Counted from the first letter of the stretch, positions 35,021 through 47,518 are shown. The stretch is DNA of 64,000 nucleotides from Cephalopachus bancanus (GCA_027257055.1 JAPVLO010000003.1:14883501-14947500), one strand, 5' to 3'. A program made the numbers and translations. Notes: a model not told the origin generated them from the letters alone.

Positions 35021-36179
35021 GAAAATTAAACTAATCTAAGATAGATTAACTTTTTACATTCATGCTGGAGTCTTCATAAGGAAAATGAAGACCAGAGGAA
35101 GATATTAGGCTTCAAAACGTATGTATCTATTTTTTAAAAGAACAATAAATTGTGGGAATGTGACAAGACAGAGGGGCTTTGGCTAAGGGCAGTAAATTGT
35201 GGGATAGTAACTAGGAAATATATGGGAAAGACTAATGAAAGATAAGGATTATTTTTAGCAGATTTGTTTGTACAGATTCCTTTTGGAGTCAACTTCCAGT
35301 CTTTGGTGATAAGAATGTTCTCTCCCTGGTACAAAGAGGGCACCTTTCTCATAGGGAAATTTTATGACCTGCTTTTAGGTAAAAGGAAAAGGTCAAAGAG
35401 CATTTTCTGTATCTGTTCTTTCTCAAGTGCCTTCAGCTCAAAATAATCAATATGTTAAAGTAGCAAATTAGGGGGTAAAATGTTCTGAATCCCTTCAGAA
35501 GCAAGAGACATCAAACTTGGTTAATAGATTAAAAATGAGATAAATAGATAAATTAAGAAGACATTTGTCATTGAGACTTATGAAGAGACACACATAAAAG
35601 GAAAAGAAATTGAGCAAACTGTGGAATGTTTTCCATTTTTGTTGCAACAAAAGCTGACAACACAATGATAATTTGACCTAATAGAATTAAATTTTCACCA
35701 AAAACTTAATAGAGCATACAATGCTCCCAATTTTCCTGGCAATGGGACTCTCCTGTCTGTAATTATTACATTTTAATAAGAATAAAATATTTCCAAATAA
35801 GATGCGCAATAATTAAAGACTGAGTCATATGTGTTCTACTTAGTTCTACTTTAAGAAAAAATCTGAAGAGGAATTGAGAAGGAATTTTTGTTGTAGGCCA
35901 AAATAAAACGACACAAAAATAATTTGAGTTACATAAACGAATGATAAAATGAAACCTTTGTTCTTAAAAACTTCTGGGAAACATACATTTCTGCTTCTCC
36001 CAATGTCTTTGACGGTGATAACCATACTGTCTCACTTGTTTTTCTCATCACCACTTCTGATTAGAAAAAACTGAGACTAGAAAATGCAAAAACTTATTCT
36101 TTTAGTGGTCTGTGAAACCCAGTAGCCACAAAGAAAAATGTTAACTGATTTTAACTGATTTTAATTACTAAAATATTAT
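35021..36179. other. Unassigned AT-rich sequence
   Basis: No gene or repeat recognised. Confidence 0.4.
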
Positions 36180-36900
36180 TTTGGGATAATGACTCTTTAT
36201 AAACAAAGTTAATAAGGTAAATAATGGGAAGTAAATATTTGCAACACACGTGAGTCAAGATATTAATATTTTGATAGGCAAACAAATCAATAAAGGCAAA
36301 ACTTGACTGAAAAATGAACAAAGGATGAGGCAGGCAATTCATAGGAGTAAAATGCAGACGGTAATAGGAATATGAAGAGTAGATGATCTTCTCTAGAAAC
36401 CTTAGAAATGCACATTAAAACAAGAAGGAAATTCCCTTTAACTTGATCAGTTTGGCAATAGTGTAAACAGAGGATTTTCATTAGTTGTTACTGAGATACA
36501 AATTGACAGAGCTGTTGTGAGGATAGTGCATAGAGTTACATCCTCTAAAAAATGAAGTGTGAAAACCTGTGGTTCAGCAATTTCACTTTAAGGAGTTCAA
36601 TCCTAAAACTAGGATGCACATACAAGCAAGCAAGATGAAAAACATAAGTACAAAATTGTTCACTGTAGAATCATTTGTGTAACATTCAAATTGTAAATAA
36701 TATGAAGAGTTAAATGAATTGTAATATGACCATTTTACTATTATACTATGATATCAGAATCACCGCTAGTGATCTTTGGAGACACCAGTGGGACTTGAAA
36801 CAGTTACAATGAGATTGCAAGTGAGTAGATACTGTTTAAATGTTTACAAAGTGAAAGAATAATTACATAAGACAATTATAGCATCTTTGATTTTGAGCCT
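36180..36900 (+). mobile_element. Old L1M 3' fragment
   Basis: The blocks 'aatgaacaaaggatgaggcag' region (36314), 'gaaatgcacattaaaacaag' (36405), 'ttcagcaatttcactttaag' (36573) and 'ttgttcactgtagaatcat' (36656) follow the ORF2 C-terminus and 3'UTR order of old L1M elements. No frame survives. Confidence 0.55.
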
Positions 36901-37746
36901 AAGCTGGATTATAGCATGGTTATTAAGAAGGTAGTTTGGAGTTACTAAGATGAAACACTAGCTGAATGTGAGCCCACTGTAAAGAAGTACTGTTGTGTTA
37001 GCTAGACTACTTTCTTTGGATGAATAAATTTGGGGATTATTGTAAATATGATATATCTGGAATTGAGAAGACATTTGACCAATCTTTTATTACATTCTTG
37101 TGGACAAATGCAGAATATAGGCTGAATTATTATAATATCGTTATTATATTATTGCCTCTAAACCATTAGAAATATCTTTGTGTCAGATACTCACCCCACC
37201 ATAACAAAATCCATTAACACATTCTTTCCCATTCCTATGTCCTAAGCAGTTTGCCCTCATTCATTACCCTGATTCATTTTCCTATTTACTATTTATTTAT
37301 TAGGGTATTATTTCACTTTAATTTGAACCTTGAAACTATCGCTTACTACAGTTTTCTGGCTAGCATCTATACTTGGTTAGCATTCATATTCTCTCTTTGA
37401 TCACTTCTATTAAAATGAATGACTATAAATTGAAGATAATAAAACTGTAACATAACATGAAGCAATAAAAGAATGCTAGAGTCTCTGTTCAGATTTTTAA
37501 AAGTATTTTAATGGGATCACACATAAAAATTAAACTAAGCAAATATAAAAATATATCTTCTTATATATTTCACTTTCCTTCTTACACATTTATAATGTTT
37601 AATTGTGATAATTACTAACTTATCTAAGTACCGGGAAAAAAAAATGTTGTTGTCAAGAAATACTACTAAAATGATCAGCAGGTGGCACTGCTAACTTGGA
37701 GAACCAATTCTAAAAATTGGAGACATGATTTTTAAAAACTATTAAC
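36901..37746. other. Unassigned AT-rich sequence
   Basis: Nothing recognisable. Confidence 0.4.
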
Positions 37747-37760
37747 GGTCACTATTTTTT

Positions 37761-38048
37761 TTTTTTTTTTTGAGTTGGAGTCTCACTCTGTCGCCCAGAC
37801 TGGAGTGCGGTCCCGCTCCCGGCCACCGCAGCCTCGACCTGCTGGGCTCCGGCGATCCTTCCGCCTCAGCCTTCCAAGTAGCTGGAACTACAGGCACGTG
37901 CTACCACGCCCGGCTCATTTTTGATTTATTGTAGAGATGAGGTCTCACCAAGTTGCCCAGGCAGGTCTCGAACCCGTGGTCTCAGGCAATCCACTCACTT
38001 CAGCCTCCCAAAGGCGTGGGATTACAGGCTGAGCCACCAAGCCCGGCT
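37761..38048 (-). mobile_element. Full-length young Alu, minus strand
   Basis: A complete dimer close to the local consensus. The duplication 'ggtcactatttttt' lies at 37747-37760 and 38049-38062. Confidence 0.96.
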
Positions 38049-38062
38049 GGTCACTATTTTTT

Positions 38063-38726
38063 AATTGCTCATGTGTTTCGTAGAATAGTGAGAAAGTAAA
38101 GTAGAGCAGATGAAAGAAATGTAAAATTACCCATAATTGCAGATGAAATAACTATTAATATTTTAGTGCACAAATTTTATACTCACATAAATGGAATATA
38201 TCCGACAAGAGTTTTAAATATGGATTTAAACATAAAGCTGTGCTTTAAACATGAAAAATGTATTATAAACAAATTGCCATGTCATTAAATCTTTCTCAGT
38301 AACATGATTTGTTATGGCTGAATAAGTGTACCAGTCACATAATTAGACATAGAGAGAACTGGTGGCCTATAGTAGGAAATTGAGGTTATTTCCAACTTCT
38401 TATTCTCATAAATAACTCTTTTATGAGCATCCATGTGCCCATTATGAAAGCTAGCCACGTACAGATGCTAGCCATCAAATTGTAGTTATAGGTCATAATT
38501 AATTGTTTTCACAGGATAAATTCCTAATAGTAGAACTTCTTCATTAAAACATATTTTTAAAGTATTATTTTCAATTTTTAAAGTATTATTTTCAAATTTG
38601 TCCCAAGAAAGGATGTAATAATTTGCACTTTCCTTTTCTTTTGACTTGCATACATTGGATATTACAATAAAAATCATGTGTCTCAAAATAGGTACAAAAT
38701 GTTACTTTATTTAAAATTACAAATGT
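38063..38726. other. Unassigned AT-rich sequence with a 21-bp tandem duplication
   Basis: The unit 'tttttaaagtattattttcaa' is repeated back to back at about 38553-38596. Otherwise nothing recognised. Confidence 0.45.
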
Positions 38727-39016
38727 TTTTTTTTTTTTTAAGAGCTAGGGTCTTGCTCTGTCCCCCAGGTTGGAGTGCAATGGCATGATCATAGCTCACG
38801 ATAGGCTCAAACTCCTGGGCTCAAGTGATTCTCCCATCTCAGCCTCTCAAATAACTAGGACTACAGGCACATGCAACCATGCCTGGCTAATTTTGTAAAA
38901 AATTATTTTAGAGATATGTTCTTGCTGTGTCTCCCAGGCTGGTCTCAAACTTCTAGCCTTAAGAGATCTTGTCCTCAAAAAACTGCAATTATATACATGA
39001 GCCACTGAGCCTGGTC
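38727..39016 (-). mobile_element. Old Alu (AluJ-like), minus strand
   Basis: A T-run precedes 'agagctagggtcttgctctg', and the right and left arms are strongly diverged ('tgatcatagctcacgatagg', 'gagccactgagcctggtcc'). Sequence features are those of an ancestral Alu, in contrast to the younger GC-rich type nearby. Confidence 0.9.
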
Positions 39017-39934
39017 CATATTTATGTCTTTTAACCACTTTAAAAAATGGAATAATGTATAGTTTCTCTACTTATTTTGTGAGTACTCCTTATATATTAA
39101 AGTTATCATTGCCTGCCTAGGAAAGTATTGTTTTACTTTAGGAACAATATATCTATTTCTTCTTTTTAAAGATTACAGAATTTTTCTTTGAATATTATTT
39201 TATGATTAATTGTAATAATTGTATCTCAGGGTCTATGAAAAGGGTTAGTTTATATCTGTATACTATATAGAATTCAAATTTTACAACCATGTTATATTTC
39301 TCAGATTTTCTATATAATGTTATATATTTTTGATCATTTGATTTCTCATAAAGAAGGGGTAACAAAATCTCAATTTATTTCTTTTCATTTTATATATTTT
39401 TTCTTTATATATTTTATCATTCTATTATTTGATGAATTAAAGCTTTATAACTCATATTTAAATGTGATTTTTGCATTTTGACTTTTAAGAGATTCCACCT
39501 AATTTCAACTGTTTCTTTTTAAAGTTCAAATTACACTTAGTATATTTTCTAATTAGTGTGTCAGCTAGTATATCTATGAATATATCCATTAATAAATACT
39601 TCTGAGGTGGTTGGAAAGTTTGATCTTTTTAGTAGCTTTAAACTTTTTCTCATAATACTTTTTACATTTTTTTCAATGGTTTCCTTCAAATTATAGCCTA
39701 ATCACAGGTTCATGACATCACATGGGGTGAATTTATGGGTTCTATACTTCCACAGTATAAATGCTATAAAGGAAAATGCCGAGTATCTCTCTGCGCTCAA
39801 TATTTAGGGAGTTGCCTAATTGGAATGGAATATTTCCAACTTACTGGGTTTTAAAAAATAATAGTCATTCACTTAATGACAAGAGTTTTCAGGAATAATT
39901 TAAACTCTTTAAGCAAGGGACAGATGTATTTATT
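39017..39934. other. Unassigned AT-rich sequence
   Basis: Nothing recognisable. Confidence 0.4.
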
Positions 39935-40065
39935 GATCAAAACATCCACATGAAGTAGGTATTGCTACACTTTAGAAAGGAGGAAAGAGAGAGATTAAGC
40001 CAGAATTCAAACCCACACAGCAAATATATCTTAAGTTTGTGGTTTTATTTCCACAACTATGCCAG
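39935..40065 (+). repeat. MIR SINE
   Basis: The order 'catgaagtaggtattgctac', 'gaaagagagagattaagcc', 'aattcaaacccacacagc' and 'ccacaactatgcc' follows the MIR consensus closely for an ancient element. Confidence 0.7.
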
Positions 40066-41209
40066 AGGGACAAAGAGAGATAGGCTTGCAAGTAAAAACT
40101 TAAAGTGCTGATTTTATCTAAAACTCTGTAAGATGATGAGATGCAGCACTGCTTGTCACCCTGTGGCTGGGGTGCCCAGCGGCAGCACCCAGGCAACTGT
40201 AGTGAAGGTTGTTTTGACAGCTTAGAAGGTATTAGAAGACGGTCTCTTTGGCAGGCCTGGTGACATTACCACAGGGAGCAATAGAAGCAGTGACAGTGAT
40301 GAGGGGTTCTTACGGCTGAGACTTGGCAGGATGCCTTACTGAGGAAACTGGTGCACAAAAGCAAGAGAATAGCAAACATGGGGGTAGGAGAAGAGACTCC
40401 TTTGTGACTTCAAGTGCAACCCCCACCCGCTCACCCATCCTGGGGACTTCTAATGCATAGGATAGATTGTGCAAAAGGCCCTATGCTATATGAAGTGATG
40501 GAGCTGAAAGCAGAAAATCTTATATCTTTCTTGACAAATAGTCCCACTTTTGCCTCTTTGCTGTTATGACCTAGAGAAAATACAGGATTCATCTACTGCA
40601 AAGGAGAAGCCCTGATGAGATGGTAAAGTCAGTGTAATTTGGCAAGAATTACATTCTCTACATCAAGGGATTGGTCTGCAGTCATGATTCATACCTGGCC
40701 TGCAACACTCTATGGTAGTTGAAATCCAGTTATCACCATTTTGAGTCAATGGTGCTTTGAGTAAAGGAATCTGCAATTGATGAAGCCTCAGCATGGCTCA
40801 CAGAAAAGCTAATGTAGGATATAGAAAGATTCTCTTATGGGTTACATACCATAGTTTTTTATGTTTGTTTTTTGTTTCTAATAAATGATTTCTTCTAGTC
40901 AGAGAGAATAGCTGCAATTTCACCTGTGGGATCCTAACTCTAACTTTATCAAATGCCCTGAGCCTTTGTGTAATTGGAGGGACAGCATGCACAGCTTTGG
41001 TGCAGCCACCAGGGGTGACCACAGAATTCCCATATTCCAGGTGACACTGACCTTTATGTTAAAACAAGTCTTTGTCTTATGGGTAAATTTAGTGACAAAT
41101 GGGCCCCAAATTTTTTCAAATTTACTGATAATGAAACACTGTAAGAGTAACGAGGCAAAACCAAAACAAGACAGGTGACTTTCAATGGTACAAAAATTAG
41201 AATTGTCTC
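40066..41209. other. Unassigned sequence
   Basis: No gene or repeat family recognised. It includes a GC-richer patch at 40140-40350 without coding support. Confidence 0.4.
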
Positions 41210-41441
41210 TAACTTATGTAATTTTTTTTTTTTTTTATAATCAGTATTTTTTATTATCGTTTTGTAGGGTACAGTTAAGGGTTAGGTGTACAATTACGTT
41301 TCATTCAGGCACCCTATTGATAAGAGGTGTTTTCCCAGTCCCAGACAGATATTAGCTACTGTTAATCCCATCCCCCCCCCCATAATTTCCCAGTACCATC
41401 AGTCATTTTCTTATAGTATTACATTGGATGTTCAAGGTCCA

Positions 41442-44400
41442 TTATATGAGTGAAAACATGTGATATTCTGATCTTTGTTTCTGTGAGAGGTCACTCAGTA
41501 TTATAGACTCTAGTTCCATCCAGGTAGCTGCGAAATCCATGATTTTGTTCTTTTTCATGGCTGCGTAGTATTCCATCGTGTATATGTACCACATTTTTTT
41601 AATCCAGTCCTCTTTTGATGGGCAGCATGGTTGTTTCCAGGTTCTTGCTATTGTGAACAATGCTGCGATAAACATACGTGTGCAGGTATCTTTTTTATAG
41701 AGTGATTTGTGTTCTTCAGGGTATATTCCCAGTAGGGGGATTGCAGAGTCATAAGGAAGGTCAATATTTAGAGCTTTCAGGAATCGCCACACTGCTTTCC
41801 ACAGAGGTTGCACTAGCTTACACTCCCACCAACAGTGTAGAAGTGTTCCCTTTTCACCACAGCCTCTCCAGCAGCTGTTATTTTTTGAGTTGTTGATAAT
41901 TGCCATTCTGACTGGAGTTAGGTGATATCTCAGTGTGGTTTTGATTTGCATCTCCCTGATGATTAGTGAGGTTGAGCATTTCTTCATGTGTTTGTTGGCT
42001 GCTCGAATGTCTTCTTTTGTGAAGTGTCTGTTCATATCTTTTGCCCATTTTATAATGGGGTTGCTTGTTTTCTTCTTTTCAGTATGTTTCAGTTCCTTGT
42101 AGATCCAGGATGTTAAGCCTTTGTCAGAACTAGAGTTGGCAAATACTTTTTCCCAGTCTGTAGGCTGTCTCCCTACTCTCTTGATGGTTTCTTTGGCTTT
42201 GCAGAAGCTTGTCAGTTTAATAAGGTCCCATTTGTCTATCTTCTCTCTTAAGTCCTGTGGGTTTCAGGTTTTGTACAGGAATTGGATGCCCGTTCCGATT
42301 TCCATGAGAGTATTTCCTTCCTTTTCTAATGTTCTTATGGTTTGAGGTTTTACATTTAGGTCTCTGATCCATTTGGAGTTAACCTTTGTGCATGGGGATA
42401 GATAGGGGTCCTGTTTCAATCTTCTGCATGTGGTCAACCAGTTTTCCCAGCACCATTTACTGAATAGGTTCTCCTCACCCCATTGGTAGGTGGTGGGGGC
42501 TTTGTCGAAGATGAGTTGGTTGAGGAATTTAGGTTTTGCTTCTGGAATCTCAATTCTGTTCCATTGATCTATATGCCTGTTCTTGTACCAATACCAAGCT
42601 GTTTTGATGATTGTAGCTTTATAGTAAAGTTTGAAGTCTGGTATTGTGATACCACCTGCTTTGTTTTTTTTGCTGAGGATTGTTCTGGCTATTCTTGGAC
42701 GTTTGTGTTTCCATATGAATTCCTGTGTTGTTTTTTCTAGGTCAGAGAAGAATGTTATTGGTAATTTAATGGGTATTGCATTGAATTTGTAGATTGCCTT
42801 AGGTAAGATGGACATCTTCACAATGTTGATTCTTCCGATCCATGAGCATGGGATATTTTTCCACTTGTTCATGTCAGCTTTGATTTCTTTGAGCAGTGTT
42901 TTGTAATTTGCATTGTAAAGGTCTTTCACGTCTCTGGTTAGGAAGATGCCAAGGTATTTCATTTTTTTTGTGGCTATTGTGAATGGAATTGTGTTTTTTA
43001 TTTGGGTTTCTGTTTGTTTATTATTGGTGTAGAGAAATGCGATTGTCTTTTGTACATTTATTTTGTATCCTGAGACTTTGCCAAAGGCCTTTATCAATGT
43101 AAGGAGGCCTTTAACAGATTCTCTTGGGTTTTCAAGGTACACCATCATATCATCTGCATAGAGAGATAACTTGACTTCCTCTTTTCCTATTTGAATACCT
43201 CTGATTGCCTCGTCTTCTCTGATTGCTCTAGCCAGGACTTCCAATACTATGTTGAACAGGAGGGGAGAGAGTGGGCATCCTTGTCTAGTTCCAGTTTTCA
43301 GGGGAATTGGTTCCAATTTTTGTCCATTTAGGAGTATGCAGGCTGTAGGTTTCTCGTAGATGGCTTTTATTATTTTGAGGTATGTTCCCCATATGCCTAG
43401 ATGTTCAAGGGTTTTTATCAAGAAGGGGGTGCTGGATTTTATCAAAAGCTTTTTCTGCATCTAATGATATGATCATGTAGTTTTTGTTTTGACATCTGTT
43501 GATGTATTTAATTATATTTATGGTTTTACGAATGTTGAACCAGCCTTGCATGCCAGGAATGAAGCCTACTTGGTCATGGTGAATGATTTTTGAGATGTAT
43601 TGTTGAATCCTGTTTGCTAGGATTTTGTTGAGAATTTTAGCATCTATGTTCATCAAAGATATTGGCCTGTAGTTCTCTTTCTTTGTTGGATCTTTACCTG
43701 GCTTGGGTATCAGTGTGATGTTGGCTTCATAAAATGATTTGGGGAGAGTTCCATCTTTTTCTATCGCCTGGAATACCTTCAGTAGGATTGGTATCAGCTC
43801 CTCCTTGAATGTCTTGTAGAATTCTGCTGGAAAGCCATCTAGACCAGGGCTTTTTTTTGTAGGAAGTTTTCTTATTACGTAGTCGATTTCCTTGATTGTA
43901 ATTGGTCTATTTAGGGTCTCAATTTCTTCTTGTTCCAACCTAGGTAGATTGTGTGATGTCAGAAAGTCCTCCATTTCCTTGTGGTTTTCAAGTTTGTTTC
44001 CATACAAGTGTACATAGTAGTCTCTAATGATCTTTTGTATTTCTTCAGGGTCAGATGTGACTTCATCTTTTGTGTTTCTGATTATGCTTATTTGTTTTTT
44101 TTCTCGTTTTTTCTTGGTCAGTCTAGCTAGGGGACCATCGATCTTGTTTATTCTTTCGAAGAACCAGCTTTTTGTTTCATTGATTCTTTGTATTATCCTT
44201 TTGTCTTCTATGTCCTGGATTTGGGCTTTTCTTTTGGTGATCTGGATTCTTCTGCTGAAATTAGGGTTTTTGTGGTCTTGCTTTTCCAGCTTCTTTAGGT
44301 GGCTTGTTAGATTGTGAATTTCTGTTCCTTCCATTTTCTTCATGTGTGTTTGTAGGGATATAAATTCCCCTCTTACTACAGCTTTCAGGGCATCCCAGAG

Positions 44401-45258
44401 ATTTTGGTAAGATGTTTCTTCATTTTCATTTGTTTCCAGGTATCTTTTGATCCCTGTTTTGATTTCGTCATTGACCCAGGAGTTGTTTAGCATCGTGCTG
44501 TTTAGTGTCCATGTCTTTGTGGGTTTTGGGGGGACTTTGTTGGTGTCAATATTTATTTTTATTCCACTGTGGTCCGAGAAGGTGTTTGGTAGAATTTCGG
44601 TCCTTTTAAATTTGCTTATACTTGATTTATGGCCGAGTATGTGGTCGATCTTAGAATATGTTCCATGTGGTGATGAGTAAAATGTGTATTCTGTGGTCTT
44701 TGGATGGAGTGTTCTGTAAGTATCAATTAAGGCCATTTGGTCCAAGGTCACATTGAGGTTCCGGATCTCCTTGCTGATTTTTTGTCCTGATGATCTGTCT
44801 AGGGTTGTGAGTGGGGTATTAAAGTCCCCAGTCATGATAGTAGTAGAGTCAATATCTTTCTTTAGTTTTCCAAGAAGTTGCTTTATGAAGGTTGGTGCAC
44901 CTATGTTGGGTGCATATATGTTTAGGATAGATATTTCTTGTTGATGGATTGAACCTTTTATCATTATGTAGTGACCTTCTGTATCTTTTTTGATTTTTAA
45001 TAGTTTGAAGGATATTTTGTCTGAAATTAAGATGGCTACTCCTCCTTTCTTTTGTATTCCGTTCGCCTGAAAGATTGTTTCCCATCCTCTTACCTTGAGT
45101 CTGTAGGTGTCCTTTCTAGTGAGGTGAGTCTCTTGAAGGCAATAGATTATTGCCTGATGATATTTTATCCATTTTGCCAATCTATGTCTTTTCAGTGGTG
45201 CATTTAGTCCGTTCACATTTAGGCTAATAATTGAAATGCAAGAGTTGATCCCCGTCAT
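41442..45258 (-). pseudogene. L1 ORF2 (endonuclease-RT), near-intact: one frameshift and one in-frame UGA
   Basis: ORF2p nicks the target DNA and reverse transcribes L1 RNA. The endonuclease is intact: Asn14, Glu43 ('CLQETHL'), 'TGDFNTP' and 'SDHS' motifs are present. The RT palm reads 'SLYADDMMV', both catalytic Asp present, with Tyr where Phe is usual. The Cys-rich end keeps C-x3-C, His and Cys in '[18 protein letters not shown]'. Total length would be about 1272 codons, near the 1275 of human L1. There are only two breaks. One is a single extra base in the G-run at 43425-43429, which ends the first frame at 43405. The other is a UGA at 42264-42266 (about codon 998). From 43460 to 41442 the frame is otherwise open. 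Confidence 0.93.
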
Positions 45259-45330
45259 AAGGTTCTTACAGAGTTGTTACTGTTTATTTGTTGTCTTTCT
45301 TTGGGTTTTGGAGTTGGTTCAGGTGTGTTT

Positions 45331-46296
45331 TTAATCTTTTGCCTGTACTCTTGTGAAGAATGCTGATGTTCTTTTTTCTTTTTCTTCTGTGTTCAGTACT
45401 TTCTTGAGTGTTTCTTGTAGCGGTGGTCTGGTGGCAGCGTAGGTTCTTAGGGATTGGATGTCTGGAAAAGATTTTAATTCTCCCTCACTAATGAAGCTTA
45501 GTTTAGCTGGGTAGGTTATTCTTGGTTGAAATTGTTTCTCTTTTAGTACTTTGAAGATAGGGCTCCAGGCTCTCCTGGCCTGAAGGGTTTCTGTGGATAA
45601 ATCTGCTGCTATTCGGATTGGTTTTCCCTGGTAGGTAGTCTGGCCTTTTTCTCTTGCTGCCTTTAGGATTTTTCCTTTCATAGCTACTTTGTTTAGGCGA
45701 ATTATTATGTGTCTGGGAGTTGGTCTTCTCGTTTGTTGTCTTGCAGGGGTTCTCTGAATCTCTTGTGTTTGAATTTTTTCATCTTTACTGAGATGAGGGA
45801 AGTTTTCTTGAATGATTTCATGGAATGTTTGTTCCAGTGTGGCTTCTGTTTCTCTTTCTGCCTCAGGAGGCCCAATTATTCTCAGGTTTGGTCTCTTGAA
45901 GTGATCATTCATCTCTTGCAGGTTTTGTTCTGTCTTTTTGAGCTTCTTTTCTATGCTTTTGACAGTTTGGGTTAGTTCTGTGTTTTGGTCTTCGAGCTCT
46001 GAGATTCTTTCTTCTGCTTGGCTGATTCTGCTTTCCATGCTTATTAGTCTGTTGTTCATTTCCATCACAGTATTCTTTACTGCTGTCATTTCGGACAACA
46101 GCTCCTTCCTATTTTCCTCTTGTCTCTCCTCAATTTTTTTAATTCTCTCCATTAATGTTTTGATGTCTGGGTTTGTTGCATGTAGCCAGTCATTCTGGGG
46201 ACTCTTCATTGTCTGAGTTCCAGAATCTGTTTTCTCATTGTCTGATCTCCCAGGGGTCTGTGTAAGACCTATATTCTTCTTTTGGTTTTTCTTCAT
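45331..46296 (-). CDS. L1 ORF1 protein, intact
   Basis: A 321-codon open frame with no stop. ORF1p is the trimeric RNA-binding chaperone that coats L1 RNA in cis. The N-terminal ~55 residues are basic/polar. A coiled coil follows at about 65-135 (heptad-like runs with 'IKKIEERQEENRKELLSEM' and 'SEMTAVKNTVMEMNNRL'). The RRM-like domain starts near 'RPNLRIIGPPEAERE' at about residue 140, and the C-terminal domain includes 'RHIIIRLNKVAMKGKILKAA' near 195-215. The length is close to the usual 330-340. The start is the first ATG after the 5'UTR, in an A-rich context. ORF2 begins 72 bp further on. Confidence 0.93.
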   Translation of the reverse strand: MKKNQKKNIGLTQTPGRSDNEKTDSGTQTMKSPQNDWLHATNPDIKTLMERIKKIEERQEENRKELLSEMTAVKNTVMEMNNRLISMESRISQAEERISELEDQNTELTQTVKSIEKKLKKTEQNLQEMNDHFKRPNLRIIGPPEAERETEATLEQTFHEIIQENFPHLSKDEKIQTQEIQRTPARQQTRRPTPRHIIIRLNKVAMKGKILKAAREKGQTTYQGKPIRIAADLSTETLQARRAWSPIFKVLKEKQFQPRITYPAKLSFISEGELKSFPDIQSLRTYAATRPPLQETLKKVLNTEEKEKRTSAFFTRVQAKD

Positions 46297-47505
46297 TTGT
46301 GCGGTTTTTCCACTTCCCTACTTCTTCCTTCCCTCCACGTCACTGTCTTCTTTAATTTTGTTTTTCAGGGGTAAAGGGACTGGTTTTACTTCTGTTCGTT
46401 CAATCTCCCATTCTTTATGTATGTCGTCTTACTTTGTTCAATTTTGAAGTTGCACTGTAGGTTGGAGGTGGTCCTTTTTGCAGTTTTGAGATGTATTTAA
46501 GGGGAGAGCTGTGATTCAAAATCTGTCTGCAGGTCCTGGTGTTCGCTGACAGGCATGTGGATAATGTGGAACCCACTTCCCACTGCCCTGGAGTCTGTCC
46601 GTGCAGTGGGGCTGTAGGTTTACTCCCTGAAATAAAATGTGGTTAGCAGGGTGGAGAGAATGGAGCAGATAGTGGGTTGAAGAGGGGAGTGGAGAGATAG
46701 AGAAGTAAGGGAGGAAACTAACGAGTGTGCCAACAAATAGAGAGAGAGGTCTATACTGAAACAGCTAAAAACAATGGACCACAGCTACAGTCGAACCAAC
46801 TCTCATACAACCACAAATAAAACATATTGTGATGCTAACATACCCGCTATCCAACCACCTTATTGGTGTGCTGTTCCTCTATACAAAGACATGGTTTACA
46901 GACAGAAGAAAAGAGAAGAAAAGGAAAAGGAAAAGAGAAAAAGGGGAACAATACTGTAGGAATAGAATTAAGTCATTAAACTAATAGAATCAATGAAGCA
47001 CACTCTGAGACCTTTCGTTTAAGTCCAATGTCCTTTCAGGTCTGATTTGTAGTTTTCTTTTCAAGCCGGTGAATTAGTTTGCAGTTAGAGTCAATTGCCC
47101 CTGATCTGCTGTGGAGGACAGTTCAGGTCAACTTTCCTTCAGCAGTTTGGTCTATGTCTTTATCAGGCTTATTTCTCCCGTTTCGGTGTTGTTACCTTGA
47201 GTCGCCAGCAGGTGGTGCTATCTCATCTGCTCGCGCCAGAGGGGGTGAGGCCGGACAGGAACAAGATGGCTGCCTGCCTCCGAGCAGGCAACAGAAGCCC
47301 CACACGAGCCAGCAGCACAATCTCAGACACAGGAGATTTGGCTGCAATCCCTGCAGATCTTCCTTGAAGCTGATTTGTGTGGATCTCCTCTCGGGCCGGG
47401 TTGTGATGAGCTGCGCGGGCCGAGCGCCGGGGCGCCGGGAGCGCCGGGAGCGCCAGGAGCGCCGGGAGCGCCGGGAGCGCCGGGGCGGGAGGCGGGAGCG
47501 CCGGG
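46297..47505 (-). promoter_or_regulatory. L1 5'UTR, GC-rich nonamer type
   Basis: This 1.2 kb precedes ORF1 and should contain the internal promoter. The ORF1-proximal ~900 bp are homologous to the 5'UTR at 52.9-53.86 kb (joined blocks 'aaggtaaca', 'tttccacatt/gttccagtgtg', 'ctcaaaactgcaaaaa'). The distal ~350 bp (47155-47505) are unrelated to that copy. This suggests replacement of the promoter end within a lineage. Confidence 0.75.
47432..47505 (-). repeat. 9-bp GC-rich tandem repeat at the L1 5' terminus
   Basis: The unit 'gcgccggga' (plus strand) occurs five times in a row at 47432-47476 with one substitution (third unit), followed by variant units to 47505. It sits at the transcription start side of the L1. 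CpG content is far above the surrounding DNA. Confidence 0.92.
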
Positions 47506-47518
47506 TAACTTATGTAAT

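Larger units (their letters stand above)
41223..47505 (-). mobile_element. Young full-length L1 (6.28 kb), minus strand
   Basis: The element is bounded by a perfect 13-bp target-site duplication 'taacttatgtaat' (41210-41222 and 47506-47518). In its own direction it has a 1.2 kb 5'UTR with a GC-rich nonamer repeat at the very start, an intact ORF1, a 72-bp spacer, ORF2, a 0.2 kb 3'UTR with a G-run (C-run at about 41368-41377) and an A-tail. It carries no nested insertions. It is the most intact element in the window and probably the most recent of the large insertions. Confidence 0.97.

Noticed and set aside
44027..44317. Hydrophobic open frames on the plus strand across 44-46 kb that look like membrane proteins
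   Set aside because: These are shadows antisense to L1 ORF2 and ORF1. The A-rich sense strand gives Phe/Leu/Ile-rich antisense translations.
47412..47505. CpG island of a host gene promoter
   Set aside because: The GC-rich stretch is only about 90 bp and ends exactly at the L1 target duplication, so it belongs to the L1 5'UTR and not to a host gene.
47432..47505. CRISPR-like or satellite array
   Set aside because: Nine-base units without spacers at an L1 end form a minisatellite-type repeat. No other regularly spaced repeats exist in the window.
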